A stretch of DNA of 64,000 bases from Sepiola atlantica (GCA_963556195.1 OY744525.1:45169648-45233647); one strand, 5' to 3'. Counted from the first letter of the stretch, positions 23,067 to 33,850 are shown. Translations and numbers: made by a program. The notes: generated by a model from the sequence alone, not told the origin.

Positions 23067-23345
23067 AGATAGAGAAGAACGGTGGAGAGTAAGACGACTC
23101 AAAGAAGCAGCACACATGTTGGGCAACAATGACTTACTAAGCAGACCTAGTATAGAATTCAATACAATATGGGAACCATTAATTATAAATAATAGATAAG
23201 GTTATGATATATATATATGGGAAATGAAAAAGGAAAAACCAAAAGATGTTTTTTTATGTATTCATCAACGTTTCGTCTTTATTTGTAAGACTTCCTCAGG
23301 ATGATAATTTTAAGAAAAATGTCATGCAAGTACGTGACATGATGG
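23067..23345 (+). mobile_element. Penelope-like element, 3' end and terminal repeat
   Basis: Plus-strand frame 23067-23210 reads EERWRVRRLKEAAHMLGNND, then [18 protein letters not shown] and a stop. This matches the extreme C-terminus of Penelope-like proteins (RxLKEAA...SRPSI..N.IW.PL). It is followed by a terminal-repeat segment 23219-23345 containing a hammerhead-like core on the minus strand. Confidence 0.7.
23262..23304 (-). other. Hammerhead-like motif in Penelope-like terminal repeat
   Basis: Minus strand: TCATC, CTGAGGA, one extra A, GTCTT/AAGAC hairpin, GAAAC, GTT, GATGA. TCATC and GATGA can form helix I, and AACGTT is a palindrome that could make helix III between two molecules. 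Near-identical at 23802-23844 and, slightly weaker, 37480-37521. Confidence 0.55.
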
Positions 23346-23516
23346 GTTAATGAGAAGAAGCAGTAGCCACCACTGGGAGCGCAGGACCGTGGTCCGGGCC
23401 GAGAGAAGTCAGCGGTGGGGAATGAAACCAATGTTGGGCAACAATGACTTACTAAGCAGACCTAGTATAGTATTTGATACAATATGGGAACCATTAATTA
23501 TAAATAATAGATAAGG

Positions 23517-23520
<4 letters not shown>

Positions 23521-23593
<73 letters not shown>

Positions 23594-23624
23594 TATATAT
23601 ATAATATACATATATATATATATA

Positions 23625-23655
<31 letters not shown>

Positions 23656-23676
23656 ATATACATATATATATATATA

Positions 23677-23755
<79 letters not shown>
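23521..23755. repeat. Long (AT)n array
   Basis: Alternating AT with periodic ATAATATACAT interruptions. The 87-aa minus-strand Tyr-Ile frame is an artefact. Confidence 0.95.
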
Positions 23756-23756
<1 letters not shown>

Positions 23757-23801
23757 GGGAAATGAAAAAGGAAAATCCAAAAGATGTTTTTTTTTATGTA
23801 T

Positions 23802-23844
23802 TCATCAACGTTTCGTCTTTATTTGTAAGACTTCCTCAGGATGA
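23802..23844 (-). other. Hammerhead-like motif, second copy
   Basis: Same bases as 23262-23304, within the duplicated terminal repeat. Confidence 0.55.
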
Positions 23845-23939
23845 TAATATATACACAGTGATATGTAGTAATAAAAGTAGTGATATATAGTGATAAGTAG
23901 TAAGACTACACATTAAAGACAAGAATAGGTTTAAGGCTC

Positions 23940-24235
23940 CCAAAATTCATACTAGAACTGTCCGCAAGGATCCGTGGAGCAGTGGATATAGTACTAAGTA
24001 AAATTCAGTTCCAAGTGATTGTCATCTGAAGGTAGAATGTTCAATACTCAGATATGTGATTTATGGCTGGCAGAACGAGAGCATGTTACTTCTATGGATT
24101 ATATAAAGGGTTCCGTTTGAAATTCCGTCCCAAGTTCGACAGAAATATTCCCATATTCGAAAAGATGCACCTGAAGAAACGTTGTGATGATAACACTCAA
24201 GATGAGAACAGTAGCCCGAATAATCGAAATTATAC
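23940..24235 (+). mobile_element. SINE family H (hammerhead-like core in tail), deleted copy
   Basis: Collinear with 43190-43490 and 46425-46610: CAGAACGAGAGCATG, AAAGGGTTCCGTTTGAAATT, AAAGATGCAC, CTGAAGA. At 24171 the motif runs CTGAAGAAACGTTGTG, missing exactly the hairpin found at 43410-43430. Confidence 0.7.
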
Positions 24236-25200
24236 ACCTATTTCAATGTAAATAATTTATGACCAATAATACAGAAATCACCGATTATCTTTGGTTAAGA
24301 ACACTAATGAACCATAATATTCGGCTATATGTTTATTTAAATAAAGTTATTTCTATAGGTTTTACCCCTAACTAATTAACCGATCATTACGCAGCTGCTA
24401 GGCTATATTTAGTTCCATTTATTTTCATGCAGAAAAATAGGTTGAAAGCCCTTTGTGAAAATACTTCCGATTTTTGTGAAATTTTAACAACAGGTATTAG
24501 ACATCAAATAATAAATATTCTCTAAATTTCAGTTTGTTTGGAGTATTTTAAAGGGGTTTAGGAGGCATAATATATGGGCATAACCTTCTATTTGAAGAAT
24601 CAAATATTGCAGATTTGCATTAAATTTGATTTCATAGTCATTAGACACCAATTAAGCAAGGTTCTCTGACTGTTAATTTCTTAAGACTCTTTAAGCTTAA
24701 GTCTTAAATTTGAGACATTTTTATAATACAAGTCATGAAATAAATTTTGATCAAAATTAGAATAAGGATTCTAGACATAAGTTTTAGTATTATTATATCT
24801 TGATTTTAATTTTCATAAGAGAGCATAAAAGTAGTTCAAAACTGTTCTGTATGGGGAATTCATTTTTTTACGCATCTTGAGACGGGTATTTTACTAGTAA
24901 TAGTATGATTTTAAAAAGAAAGTGTTATTGAATTGTCATTTAAAAGGTTCATAATCACATTCGCATGACCAATATGTAAACAACGTAGCAGACATGTTTG
25001 TTATCAATTTTCCATAAAAATAATTTGACTGTGCTGCTGATTTAGTCATTTTTAGCCTCCACTCTATAATAAAGACCAATGTGTATTTATTTGTATGTAA
25101 ATATATATTTTTTTTTGTCTAAATGAATAATGGTGAAAGTTTTTTTTTCATTTATCCAAACTATATTTATATGAAAACGCTTTAGGTTTACTTAATTCAA
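24236..25200. other. Unassigned AT-rich sequence
   Basis: No gene or repeat recognised. Confidence 0.5.
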
Positions 25201-25204
25201 TGAT

Positions 25205-25430
25205 ACAAGATGTCTTTAACTCCCTCCCATCGCCGGAATGTATGGCACAAGGCCGGAAAGTATGGATGGTAGGCCAGTACACAAGAGGTAGTGCACTCTG
25301 GCTCCGTAAAAAATGCTTGAGCAGCCCTGTTGACATACCCCGGTAGGGGCACCTCGGGCGATTGGACATAAACCAACCACTTCTCAACCTCAGTCAGACA
25401 GAGTAGAGCCAGAAGAACCACAACAGCCCA
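25205..25430. mobile_element. SINE sharing the core of the U2-headed SINE
   Basis: GCTTGAGCAGCCCTGTTGAC and ACCCCGGTAGGGGCACCTCG align with the U2-SINE core GCCTGGGCAGCCCCGTCGGC and TCCCCGGTAGGGGCGCCTCA. Both ends differ from that family. A conserved central domain with different heads is the hallmark of SINE superfamilies such as the Ceph-SINEs of cephalopods; identity to that domain is not verified. Confidence 0.7.
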
Positions 25431-25688
25431 TCCTCTGTTGCACTGATCGTCGAGGACGTATTCTCGATATTCTCGACTGGTATCAATGTATCAATTCAAT
25501 GAAGTGATATGTAAAAATATTTTTTAATACGCTTTATATACTGATAAAAAGACTTTCAAAACACAGTCAGGGCTATACTTCATTTGCATATTTATTTTTT
25601 AAACAGTGTCTAATAAATTAATATTCTGTACGATCCATGTATAATTTGATTCTCCTGTTTTATTATATATATGCAATCATTTTCTTGA

Positions 25689-25760
<72 letters not shown>

Positions 25761-26840
25761 CTCTAGTAATATTAATTTAAGAGATTTAATGAAAAAAGTT
25801 TTTAAATCAAAATGATAACTTCTATTTGATTATTCTGAAATTCAAATTATAACTTCCGGTTACATTTACACAGAGCAAAAACTTAGTTTGGGATAATTTC
25901 TTTGAAAAAATTAACGCCGCATAAAATGCAATGACTACAAAGGTGTTCTGTTGATAATTAAATAGATACGTTTATTATTTTAAAAAGTAAATTTATTGTT
26001 GTTGTTGCTGCTGTTATTGACGACGACGACGACGACGACGACATTTTTTTTCTGTAAAGCTTGATTAATTGCTGGCCAGAGTGTGAGTAATTTTGGCTAG
26101 TATATATATAAATACATGGACTTCCCTCCCATCAGCTGAATAAAATATGTGCTGGACAACACCATTTCAAGTGTTATGGGGAAAGGAGAAAACAAGTAAC
26201 AAGTCAGACAACTCCTGCTGTTTAAAATAAATTCAGAAAGAAATAAGTTACTCTATCTCCATAATGAGACGTTTTTTTCTTTGTTTTCCTTTCGTATTTC
26301 TATTTTGATTGATACGTTTTTCTTTCTTTCTTTTAAAACCTTTCCAGTTTGAGACGTTTTCTTTCTTTCTTATTTCTTTTTTTTTTAATTTCATCGATTG
26401 AGACGTTATTTTATATGAAGATTAGTTCAAACACTGGCGAAGCATAATTATTTTTCCATCATTTTTGACGGAGGGTGTACACTATTTTTCGTGCCTTTAG
26501 ACAATCACAGGTGATTTTAAAAGACTTTATATTGGCGAATAGTAAGTAATTAAGGCAAAAGTGATTATTTATCGTTAATTTACTGTTGCTTTTATAACTA
26601 CCAAAATTTATAGCAACAAACAGAAATTGTTCGCTTGTAGGATGGATACTTCTGAACAATTTCACCGATTTCGTTTTTTTTTTTAAATTTAAAAATCCCG
26701 AAACATAAATCAATGTGTGACAACTTTGTTGCATACGCTATTATTCTGTATTTATTTACTATTAAGTCATTAATGTAGTTTATTTGAATCGCTGTTTACT
26801 ATTAAATTTATTCAAATAATGTGTCATTGAAAAGCGATTT
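25431..26840. other. Unassigned, with (ATT)n and (ACG)n tracts
   Basis: A 70-bp (TTA)n run at 25690-25760 and (GAC)n at 26019-26042. The rest is AT-rich with no supported gene. Confidence 0.6.
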
Positions 26841-26844
26841 TTTG

Positions 26845-27370
26845 TGGTTTTACAAGTATTAAATGACCTCATCTATGGCAAAAAATGATAAAATTATGAA
26901 TATTTAAGCATATATATATAATTGTTTGAATGTAATTACGAAAACTTAGTCATAATATAAGTAAAGGAACTGAATAAATATGAACCCAGGTAGCGTAGAC
27001 GCCATTCTGAATTTGCAATTGATGAATATCCAATAAAAGTAAATGGTGAATCTCCCGCTGTGTATACTACTAAAAGTATTATCAGACTGGATGGAATATG
27101 TAATTGATGAAATCGATTAGATTTTTTTCATGTAAATGGCACACTAATAGATAACAACTTTTAGGATCTTGAAATTTGGTAGGAATGAACCTCGATATGT
27201 GTAGATGTATCACGTATGGGGTAATATCTTTCTCTCTCCTTTTTCTTCCTCTGTTTCCTTTTTTTTCTTTTTTCTTTTTCTATTTCTTTCCTTATTCTCC
27301 TTCTTCTTTGTTCTATTTCTCCTCTGTCACCTTCGTTCTCCTTATCTAGTCAGAAGCAAATAGTGATTTA
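26845..27370. repeat. Dispersed repeat F, copy 2, interrupted
   Basis: Matches 22245-22600. At about 27137-27345 it is interrupted by a sequence ending in a long pyrimidine tract (TTTCTTTTTTCTTTTTCTAT type), after which the CTAGTCAGAAGCAAA block resumes. Confidence 0.65.
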
Positions 27371-27417
27371 TCAGATGCATTGCTATTTAGGTTTAACTTG
27401 AAAAATCTAACCGACTT

Positions 27418-27420
<3 letters not shown>

Positions 27421-27456
<36 letters not shown>
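27421..27456. repeat. (AT)n array
   Basis: Alternating AT, followed by a short scrap of repeat B (CAAAATTGTCAATAACTCTG). Confidence 0.95.
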
Positions 27457-27459
<3 letters not shown>

Positions 27460-27844
27460 TACTACGTGCAAAATTGTCAATAACTCTGACACACAATGTT
27501 GTGTTTAATTTTCTTTAATTGATATCCTATTACAGAATCAAAGAAAAGAGGAAGACAGAGAAATTTATGTAGCTATATCTTCACTACGACTATGACGACG
27601 ACTTAACAGCAATGGAAAAGAAGAAAAAGAGAAAGACGCCTACTACTCATTGATCTGACTATTTACAACGTGTCAACGAGATCACAGCTGTTTTTTGCCA
27701 ACGAGACAATAACTAGCAATAACAAGCGACTTATTAATGCCACGTAACGTTACATTGTGCCACAGCATTAAATAATAAAAAAAATGGTTGATATGCCGTA
27801 AAACAGACACAGCAATAGAGAATAAAACTACAATAATAAACAGT

Positions 27845-28170
27845 AAATGTGAGTCTTAAAGACAGGCTTAGATCTAATGACCCCAGAAGAGGGTTAAATC
27901 TAGACAATACAGGGAGATGTGTGCAGAACATCTTGGTTGGTTTGGTCACATTGAAAGAATGGATGAGAGTGTTTAAGTTAGTAGATGTAGGTCAGTTGAA
28001 GTAGCATGGTCAGTTGACAGAAGAATGCCAAAGAAAAACATGGGAGGAAGTGATAAGGATGAACTTGAAAAAAAAGAGGGATAAATAAAAACATAGCCAG
28101 AGATAGTTTAGCTTCGAAGTCAATTTCTAAAAGCCGTCTACCATATGCCATATAAAACGGACGTAAAACG
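27845..28170 (+). mobile_element. LINE L, 3' fragment
   Basis: The plus strand starts GTGAGTCTTAAAGACAGGCT and is collinear with the reverse complement of 17100-17400 through GGGAGGAAGTGATAAGGATG to about 28170. Frames are broken. Confidence 0.8.
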
Positions 28171-28500
28171 GAATATGAGGACGAAATATGATAATAATTA
28201 ATTCTGTTTAATTCGAGTCGAAATGATCCTTTTTGACAGTTGTTACCATGTGATTTAACGTTTAAAATGATCACTTATGCCTCTGCCAAGGAAAGTGACT
28301 TTCTTGGTAAATTGCTGGCTTATGACAATTGGCCTCTTTCCAAACTTCTGCTCTTCAGTCTTTGGCATTTTACTTAAATGAGGTCAAAGAACTTTAATAG
28401 AATTTTATGATAGAATGAATCCATATCTAACAAACTGTACTTCTCATATGAAGATGCTGAGATTAGATATATGGATGTTTGACCTCACTCTATGATCATT

Positions 28501-28614
<114 letters not shown>

Positions 28615-28616
28615 TG

Positions 28617-28968
28617 TACTAACTAAGAGTTCTCACACAGGTCATCAGTGATTGCTCATCGACAACCGGTAGTATTCCCTGGAGTCTGAGTGACAAAAGT
28701 CTCCCCAGATTTCCAGTGTTCTCTACCTCTTTTCGGTAGCCATTTTAAATAACCTTGCACTATCACAACAGCCGTTTACCATTGATTTCTCGCTGGTAAG
28801 GACCATTGGTCCTCTCTGGGATTTGGGTGGCAATAAGCCTCCCCAAGGTCTCAGCACTCTCTGCACTTCCAGTGGAGGTCTGGTTTGTGCTGTCCCTCCT
28901 CAGTCTTTTCATCCTCCTTCATCCTATGCAAGGAGAATGAGAAGACCGAGGAGGGACATCACAAACCA
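28617..28968 (-). mobile_element. R4/Dong-like LINE 3' end inside TAA repeat
   Basis: Same 3' UTR as at 9733-10060. Flanked on both sides by (ATT)n (28580-28613 and 28973-29032). Its 5' side ends in a 38-bp inverted copy of its own sequence (28893-28965), as in a small 5' inversion. Confidence 0.85.
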
Positions 28969-28971
28969 TGC

Positions 28972-28972
<1 letters not shown>

Positions 28973-29032
<60 letters not shown>
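28973..29032. repeat. (ATT)n tract
   Basis: ATT run at the 5' junction of the LINE end. Confidence 0.95.
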
Positions 29033-29034
29033 TA

Positions 29035-29115
29035 ATTGTATCCACACAAAATGTAATAAAGATATATATAATATTTTCAGTATTTACTTCAACAATGCTC
29101 AATACGTAAGTAGAG

Positions 29116-29160
<45 letters not shown>
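29035..29160. repeat. Penelope-like tail scrap plus (AT)n
   Basis: TGTATCCACACAAAATGTAA and TTCAACAATGCTCAATACGT match 14150-14215. AT run from 29117. Confidence 0.65.
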
Positions 29161-29161
<1 letters not shown>

Positions 29162-29209
29162 CTCAATGTCTGTATGTATGTGTGTGTGATGTTTGTGGGT
29201 TTTTTATAA

Positions 29210-29740
29210 AAAATAGAGATTAGAGAATCTACATATAATCTAAAAGTGTATTCTTATGTAAAATTTATCGAGGAAGTTAATGAAAGTGTTCCCGAATCTC
29301 TATGTACACCCCTAATGGGGGCTATGATGGTAAAAAAAACCTCTTAAAACTTCAAATATATCCTATTTTTACGAAATTTAAATATGTATATGTTAAATCA
29401 TATGTATAAATGTATAAAATTCTTTGAAGAAGACAATGGAAGTGGTCCCAAATCTCAACAGTACTCTCTATGTGCCAAATATCTACTTGTCCCCGCTCCA
29501 TGGGGGCAGAATCTCTTTAAAACTTCAAGTACGTATATCTGATTTGAATGAAATTTAAACCATATGTCTAAGAACCTAATTCAGAGAGGAGTTTTTCAAC
29601 ATTTCATCTTCTTCCGACTATATTAGGGGCCGAAATGGGAGGAGGGGGGAAGTAAAACAAATATTATGAGGATAGTGTAAAAATACATAGTAGTGATCCT
29701 CATTCAATCCCGAGCAACGTCGGGTCTTACTGCTAGTATA
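29210..29740. repeat. Dispersed repeat ending CCCGAGCAACGTCGGGT
   Basis: Two internal half-similar blocks (GAGGAAGTTAATGAAAGTGT / GAAGACAATGGAAGTGGTCC). Ends with GAGCAACGTCGGGTCTTACTG followed by CTAGTATATA, the reverse complement of the ACTAGCAGGGCCACCCGGCG motif at 29868 and 34324. Confidence 0.6.
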
Positions 29741-29744
29741 TATA

Positions 29745-29810
29745 CACTACATGTTTGATTAAACAACAGTGACAAGTTCTGTTTGCTTCTTTTTTTCATC
29801 TACTAAAAAC
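29745..29810 (-). pseudogene. Penelope-like N-terminal scrap
   Basis: The minus strand resembles the KKxETNRNCHRCLIKH part of the 30.7 kb fragment. Confidence 0.5.
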
Positions 29811-29859
29811 ATATTCTACATGGCAATTGCCGACATTAAGCAAACCCTTACTAATAACT

Positions 29860-30180
29860 AGCAGGGCCACCCGGCGTTGCTCGGGGCCATAAAATACAAT
29901 ATAGAAGAAGTTAAATAGCGTGTGTAAAACAAAATAATGTAATTCATTTACTGGAGCTATCCCTTTAAAATGTAAGACTGTAATCTTACATTTATTGTTC
30001 CTGGACAATGCCGAGTAGAACAAAACACAATGAAATTCTTGATGCCGGGTAATTCCGTCGCCACGCTTTGAAGAGAAATAATGTTGATAATGAAAATCGC
30101 CCAAAGAGATTTAAATGTAATACTGTAATTTACATATAATGCTTCATTACTGACAAAAACTCCAAACTCTGATTTATCTT
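29860..30180. repeat. Dispersed repeat with GGCGTTGCTCGGG end
   Basis: CACCCGGCGTTGCTCGGGGC then CATAAAATACAATATAGAAG, matching 34324-34390. Class not identified. Confidence 0.55.
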
Positions 30181-30620
30181 TTATTATAAAAAATCTAAAA
30201 CAATTAACTGATTAATACGAAATAACACGACGTCCGATAACAGTTTACTAAAAACTAGTAATGTTGTATATGTGTTCAAATGACCAATGGGCGAATGTGT
30301 CTCTACAAATGATACATATATTGGCATGACTAGAACACAAGTAACTCTCGCTGCCTGATATGTTATATCTCCTCCCCACACAGTTCCATTTACCAGCATC
30401 TGGTAGTACACGACATCCCCCAAAAAAGATTTCAGAAACATATTAATAAAAAACACTGCCATCATCGCTGTATCAAATTGCAACCTGTGCCTCCCCATCA
30501 TCGAAGCCTTACTCATTCGAGCATACAAACCCACAATCAATCAAGCTCGATACGAAGGGGGAGAGGGTATACTAAAATGCTTTTAGAACGGTTTCAATCG
30601 ATTTTCTCAATAAATTCACC
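30181..30620. other. Unassigned region
   Basis: A 118-aa minus-strand frame (30184-30540) has no motif I recognise, and no second copy supports it. Confidence 0.4.
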
Positions 30621-30639
30621 AATTTTAATTGTGCAACTC

Positions 30640-30840
30640 ATCACGTGCCCGACGAAGACTCATGAGAGTCGAAAACGTTTGCAGTTATGGCGACTTCCTG
30701 TTCACACTGGAGCAGAACATTACATCGTTGACTCGCCAACACGAAAGGATGGATAAAAAAAAAGAAACAAACAGGAACTGTCACCGCTGTTTAATCAAAC
30801 ATGTATCGAAGAAAAAATGATGCCCAAATATACATACTAG
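30640..30840 (+). mobile_element. Penelope-like element 5' end
   Basis: A hammerhead-like core (30649-30675: CCGACGA, A, GACTC/GAGTC hairpin, GAAAAC) is followed within about 15 bp by an ATG and a frame of roughly 45 codons, broken in places, reading ...HERMDKKKETNRN... then CLIKHVSKKK, then a shifted MPKYTY. The same order of parts is seen at 33220-33380 and 48905-48578. Confidence 0.6.
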
Positions 30841-31199
30841 TGTACACTCTCAATCAAACATGACATAAAAAGATTATGCTTTGCGAGTGTTCGCACTCAC
30901 TATCTATCTAGATATATTACTAAAATATTCATAGAATTAGTCATTAAGTTAATTTTTCATATATAAAGTATAATTCTAATTTCTGATGACCAAAATGACC
31001 TACAGTTAACCCTTTTATTATTGAGTAGAGGATTTGTTTCCAAATTCATTTCAGGGGACGGAGTAAGTCTGAGGTAGTTGTCTGACTTGTTATTTGCTTT
31101 CTCGATTCCCCTCACCACTTGAATGGATTTCGTCCAGGAGCTAGAAAAAGGCATGTGTTTTACTCACTAACCTTTGCATGATGGGTTGGAAGTACATAC

Positions 31200-31203
<4 letters not shown>
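30841..31203. other. Unassigned sequence
   Basis: No gene recognised. Confidence 0.5.

Positions 31204-31258
<55 letters not shown>
31204..31258. repeat. (AT)n array
   Basis: Alternating AT dinucleotides. Confidence 0.95.
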
Positions 31259-31262
<4 letters not shown>

Positions 31263-31290
31263 TAAAAGATACAAATTGGTCGTTATTATA

Positions 31291-31622
31291 GAGTATTGAT
31301 TTACTCCTCTCCAGGAGTTAGGCACAAGGCCAGTTTTTATCTTACTCTCACAAGTAAGATGTGACCCAAGGTCGGGTCGGGAAAGTGGGGTTTAAAAATT
31401 GCCTGGGAAGCCCCGTCGGCATTCCCCAATAGGGGCGCCTCAGACAGTAAGCAATAAACTTACTCCTCCCCAAAGAGGGGAGGCGAAGCCTGGGAGGGTA
31501 GACATCCTAGAACTGCACAGGACAGACCCACAGACCGGCATAAATCAAGCCCGAAGGCCAAGACAATACCAGTCTATGGGGGGGCAGTATCCATTGGAAC
31601 AGATACTACACTTTGATCTTAA
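31291..31622 (-). mobile_element. U2-headed SINE
   Basis: Collinear with 2367-2713. The U2 segment (CAGATACTACACTTTGATCT on the plus strand) ends at 31622, a few bases short of the head in the 2.4 kb copy. Clear target duplication not identified. Confidence 0.9.
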
Positions 31623-31848
31623 GAGTAGAGGAAATTATGAAAGGCATAAAAAATGATAACAGAGTGCTCAATTACGGTAATAAGAGCATAATATATTTTT
31701 ATATTTCATATTTATAATATATAATTATGCGCGGATTAACCATGTGAAATTGACTAATTGTTAGCTCATTAACGCTGAAGAAATGGCAACTTAAAACTGT
31801 CTACCCCAGAAACCGCCGGTTCGCATGGCTAATCAAGGCATAATTTTA

Positions 31849-31850
<2 letters not shown>
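31623..31850. other. Unassigned sequence
   Basis: AT-rich; nothing recognised. Confidence 0.5.
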
Positions 31851-31903
<53 letters not shown>

Positions 31904-32089
31904 TATTTTTATTCATACAGACATGTACAAAATCTGCGACACTGGCATGTCGATGTTATCGATTAACAGCTGTTAAAAGCTGAGATCTCATCAGACAGAG
32001 TTAAAATCCGATCCTTACCTCTGATCATATTTTTATAAGCCCGGTTGAAATTTTTTAGATTCCTATCCTGTGGATGTTTACCTTACCTG

Positions 32090-32162
<73 letters not shown>

Positions 32163-32170
32163 TATATACA
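31851..32170. repeat. Dispersed repeat between two (AT)n arrays
   Basis: 31915-32090 shares CATGTCGATGTTATCGATTA, GAGATCTCATCAG and (inverted block order) TAAGCCCGGTTGA with 49246-49480. AT arrays lie at 31851-31900 and 32093-32170. The minus strand contains CTGATGA followed by a hairpin and GATAAC, a weak hammerhead resemblance. Confidence 0.65.
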
Positions 32171-32269
32171 TTAATTAAATAAGTTCAAATATATTGATAA
32201 CATTAAATTTAAACTGATATTTTTTCAAAAGTGCTCAATACAAATAAGAGCTTTTATAAGTAAAATTAA

Positions 32270-32378
32270 GTTTAAACATTAGAATAGTCTATGCTGATCA
32301 ACTAACGTTCCAACCTATACAGCTAAACATTGAAACGTTCGTTAATTTGCATAGACTATTTCTAATGTTTATTTAATT
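32270..32378. repeat. Foldback (long hairpin)
   Basis: AAACATTAGAATAGTCTATG at the left pairs with CATAGACTATTTCTAATGTT at the right. About 25-bp arms with an asymmetric interior that contains TTGAAACGTTCG. Confidence 0.85.
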
Positions 32379-33055
32379 AAACTTCTTAAAATAATTGCTT
32401 CTTTTCTACAGACAAAAAAATAGTTTTTTAAAAATATCTTCTGTTCCATAAGTCTTTAAGTCATGTAAAATTACCCACGCTCCTGAAAAACAAAAAAAAA
32501 CTACTAGCCATCTTTGATTTACTACGAAGTTGCCTCGGGAAATGCAGTTTGCTCCTTATTTCAAAATTTATAAGATAAGATATCTCAATTACTTATTGGG
32601 CTTCACAAATGCATCCATATAAAAATATACATAAAAATATACATATAAATATACATATAAATATATCCATATTATATTTTATAAATTCTTTCTTTCATTT
32701 TTTATGCATTATATTTTGTTTGTTTAGTTACGATCTGCTTGTACGTGTGCGTATATATGTTTGTAGTAAACACTAGTTCTGAATCTATGCTTGCAACAAC
32801 TTCTATGCTATGTGTCTGTAGAGTTGTATGAGCTGTGAAAGTTTGCGCGCATCTGTTTACGCAGTTTGAATGGATTTTTTTATGAGCTGACCACGTGTTC
32901 AGTTCCGGAAACAAATATTGTTTCATTCTTCTTCCTACAACCGTAGGTTTAGGCTTGAAGAAGTCTGGCTATTTATAGCTCTTACAAAACCATGTGTGCA
33001 AATGTGTAGCCAAATGAGCTTTGTATGAATAATAAAAAAAATGATACCTAATGAA
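32379..33055. other. Unassigned AT-rich sequence
   Basis: A 74-aa minus-strand frame (32702-32926) shows no recognisable domain. Confidence 0.5.
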
Positions 33056-33059
33056 CAGC

Positions 33060-33380
33060 TCTATTTATTATTGAGCACTCACCATAATTGCAAGTACTTG
33101 CGACTCGCATGAGTCGTCCTCAGGCACGTAATTATATTGGTACAAATTAAAATGGTGTATTAAAAGCTTCATTAAAAAACGTTTTAAAAACATTTTAATA
33201 TTTCATTTGTACCAACATCATCACGTGCTTGAGGACGACTCATGCGAGTCGAAAGTACTTGCAATTATGGCAACTTCCCGTTTACACTTGAACATAACAT
33301 CAGATCACTGGTCCGCCAATTGGAAACAATAGATAAAAAAAGAATGAATAAAAACTTACACTTCTGTTTAATCAAACTTG
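33060..33380 (+). mobile_element. Penelope-like 5' end in foldback arrangement
   Basis: 33078-33142 is the reverse complement of 33207-33275. Each arm carries TGAGGA-C-GACTC-ATGC-GAGTC. After the right arm the frame matches the 30.7 kb N-terminal scrap (ATGGCAACTTCCCGTTTACA; ...TCTGTTTAATCAAACTTGTG). Broken by stops. Confidence 0.6.
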
Positions 33381-33384
33381 TGTC

Positions 33385-33850
33385 AATATATAGCTGTTCG
33401 ACTCCTTGAAAAATATATAGGGTTTATTTCTCATCTCGTCCATAGCCATTCATGGTAGTCTCATTGGTTAGCGTGCTCGGAATTGGAGGTTTTTTTATGG
33501 AAGTCGCTCCAGACAAGGCATGAAGCCACTTGGTGTAAGGAGCTAAAAAAATACTACTTCAAGGTCAAAAACTAGACGACGATAAGTGTTAGATGAATAG
33601 ATTCCGACCTAGAAAACAGCAATTCTTCCCCCTTTGTCAGAAACATCGCTCATAGAATGTGAGGACTAAAGGAGAGAATAAGGGAAGCAAGAGTAACGAG
33701 GCTGCCGAAACTAAACCCAAGGTCTACTTTCTACTCAATGTGACTCTTGCTTCGAGGTTCAAATCGTGTGACTGGCTTTAATAGTTATATCTACGCTGAT
33801 GATTCTTCAACTATGAAACGTATACGTAAGTAGATACTATTTAAATATTT
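33385..33850 (+). mobile_element. tRNA-like SINE S, interrupted copy
   Basis: Collinear with 33955-34185 in two blocks: 33385-33481 (with box-A-like CATTGGTTAGCGTGCTCGG) and 33730-33850 (box-B-like GAGGTTCAAATCGTG). The middle is replaced by repeat T. Confidence 0.7.
33482..33730 (+). repeat. Dispersed repeat T, inserted in SINE S
   Basis: Matches 3582-3875 closely from GGAAGTCGCTCCAGACAAGG through AAGGTCTACTTTCTACTC. Its presence splits the SINE, so T was mobile after SINE S inserted. Confidence 0.8.

Larger units (their letters stand above)
23432..23850 (+). repeat. Duplicated Penelope-like 3' end split by AT array
   Basis: 23432-23522 repeats 23114-23212 almost exactly, and 23757-23850 repeats 23219-23310. 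Between them is a 235-bp AT array. This is a direct duplication of the element end in which the junction dinucleotides have expanded. Confidence 0.85.

Noticed and set aside
23517..23780. Tyr-Ile repeat protein on the minus strand
   Set aside because: Pure (AT)n array.
30184..30540. 118-aa hydrophobic minus-strand protein
   Set aside because: No recognisable motif, no supporting copy, and it lies in a region between repeat fragments; not enough evidence for a gene.
31950..32020. Hammerhead motif in the CTGATGAGATC repeat (also 49390-49440)
   Set aside because: The second box reads GATAAC rather than GAAA and helix I does not pair convincingly; kept only as a weak note.
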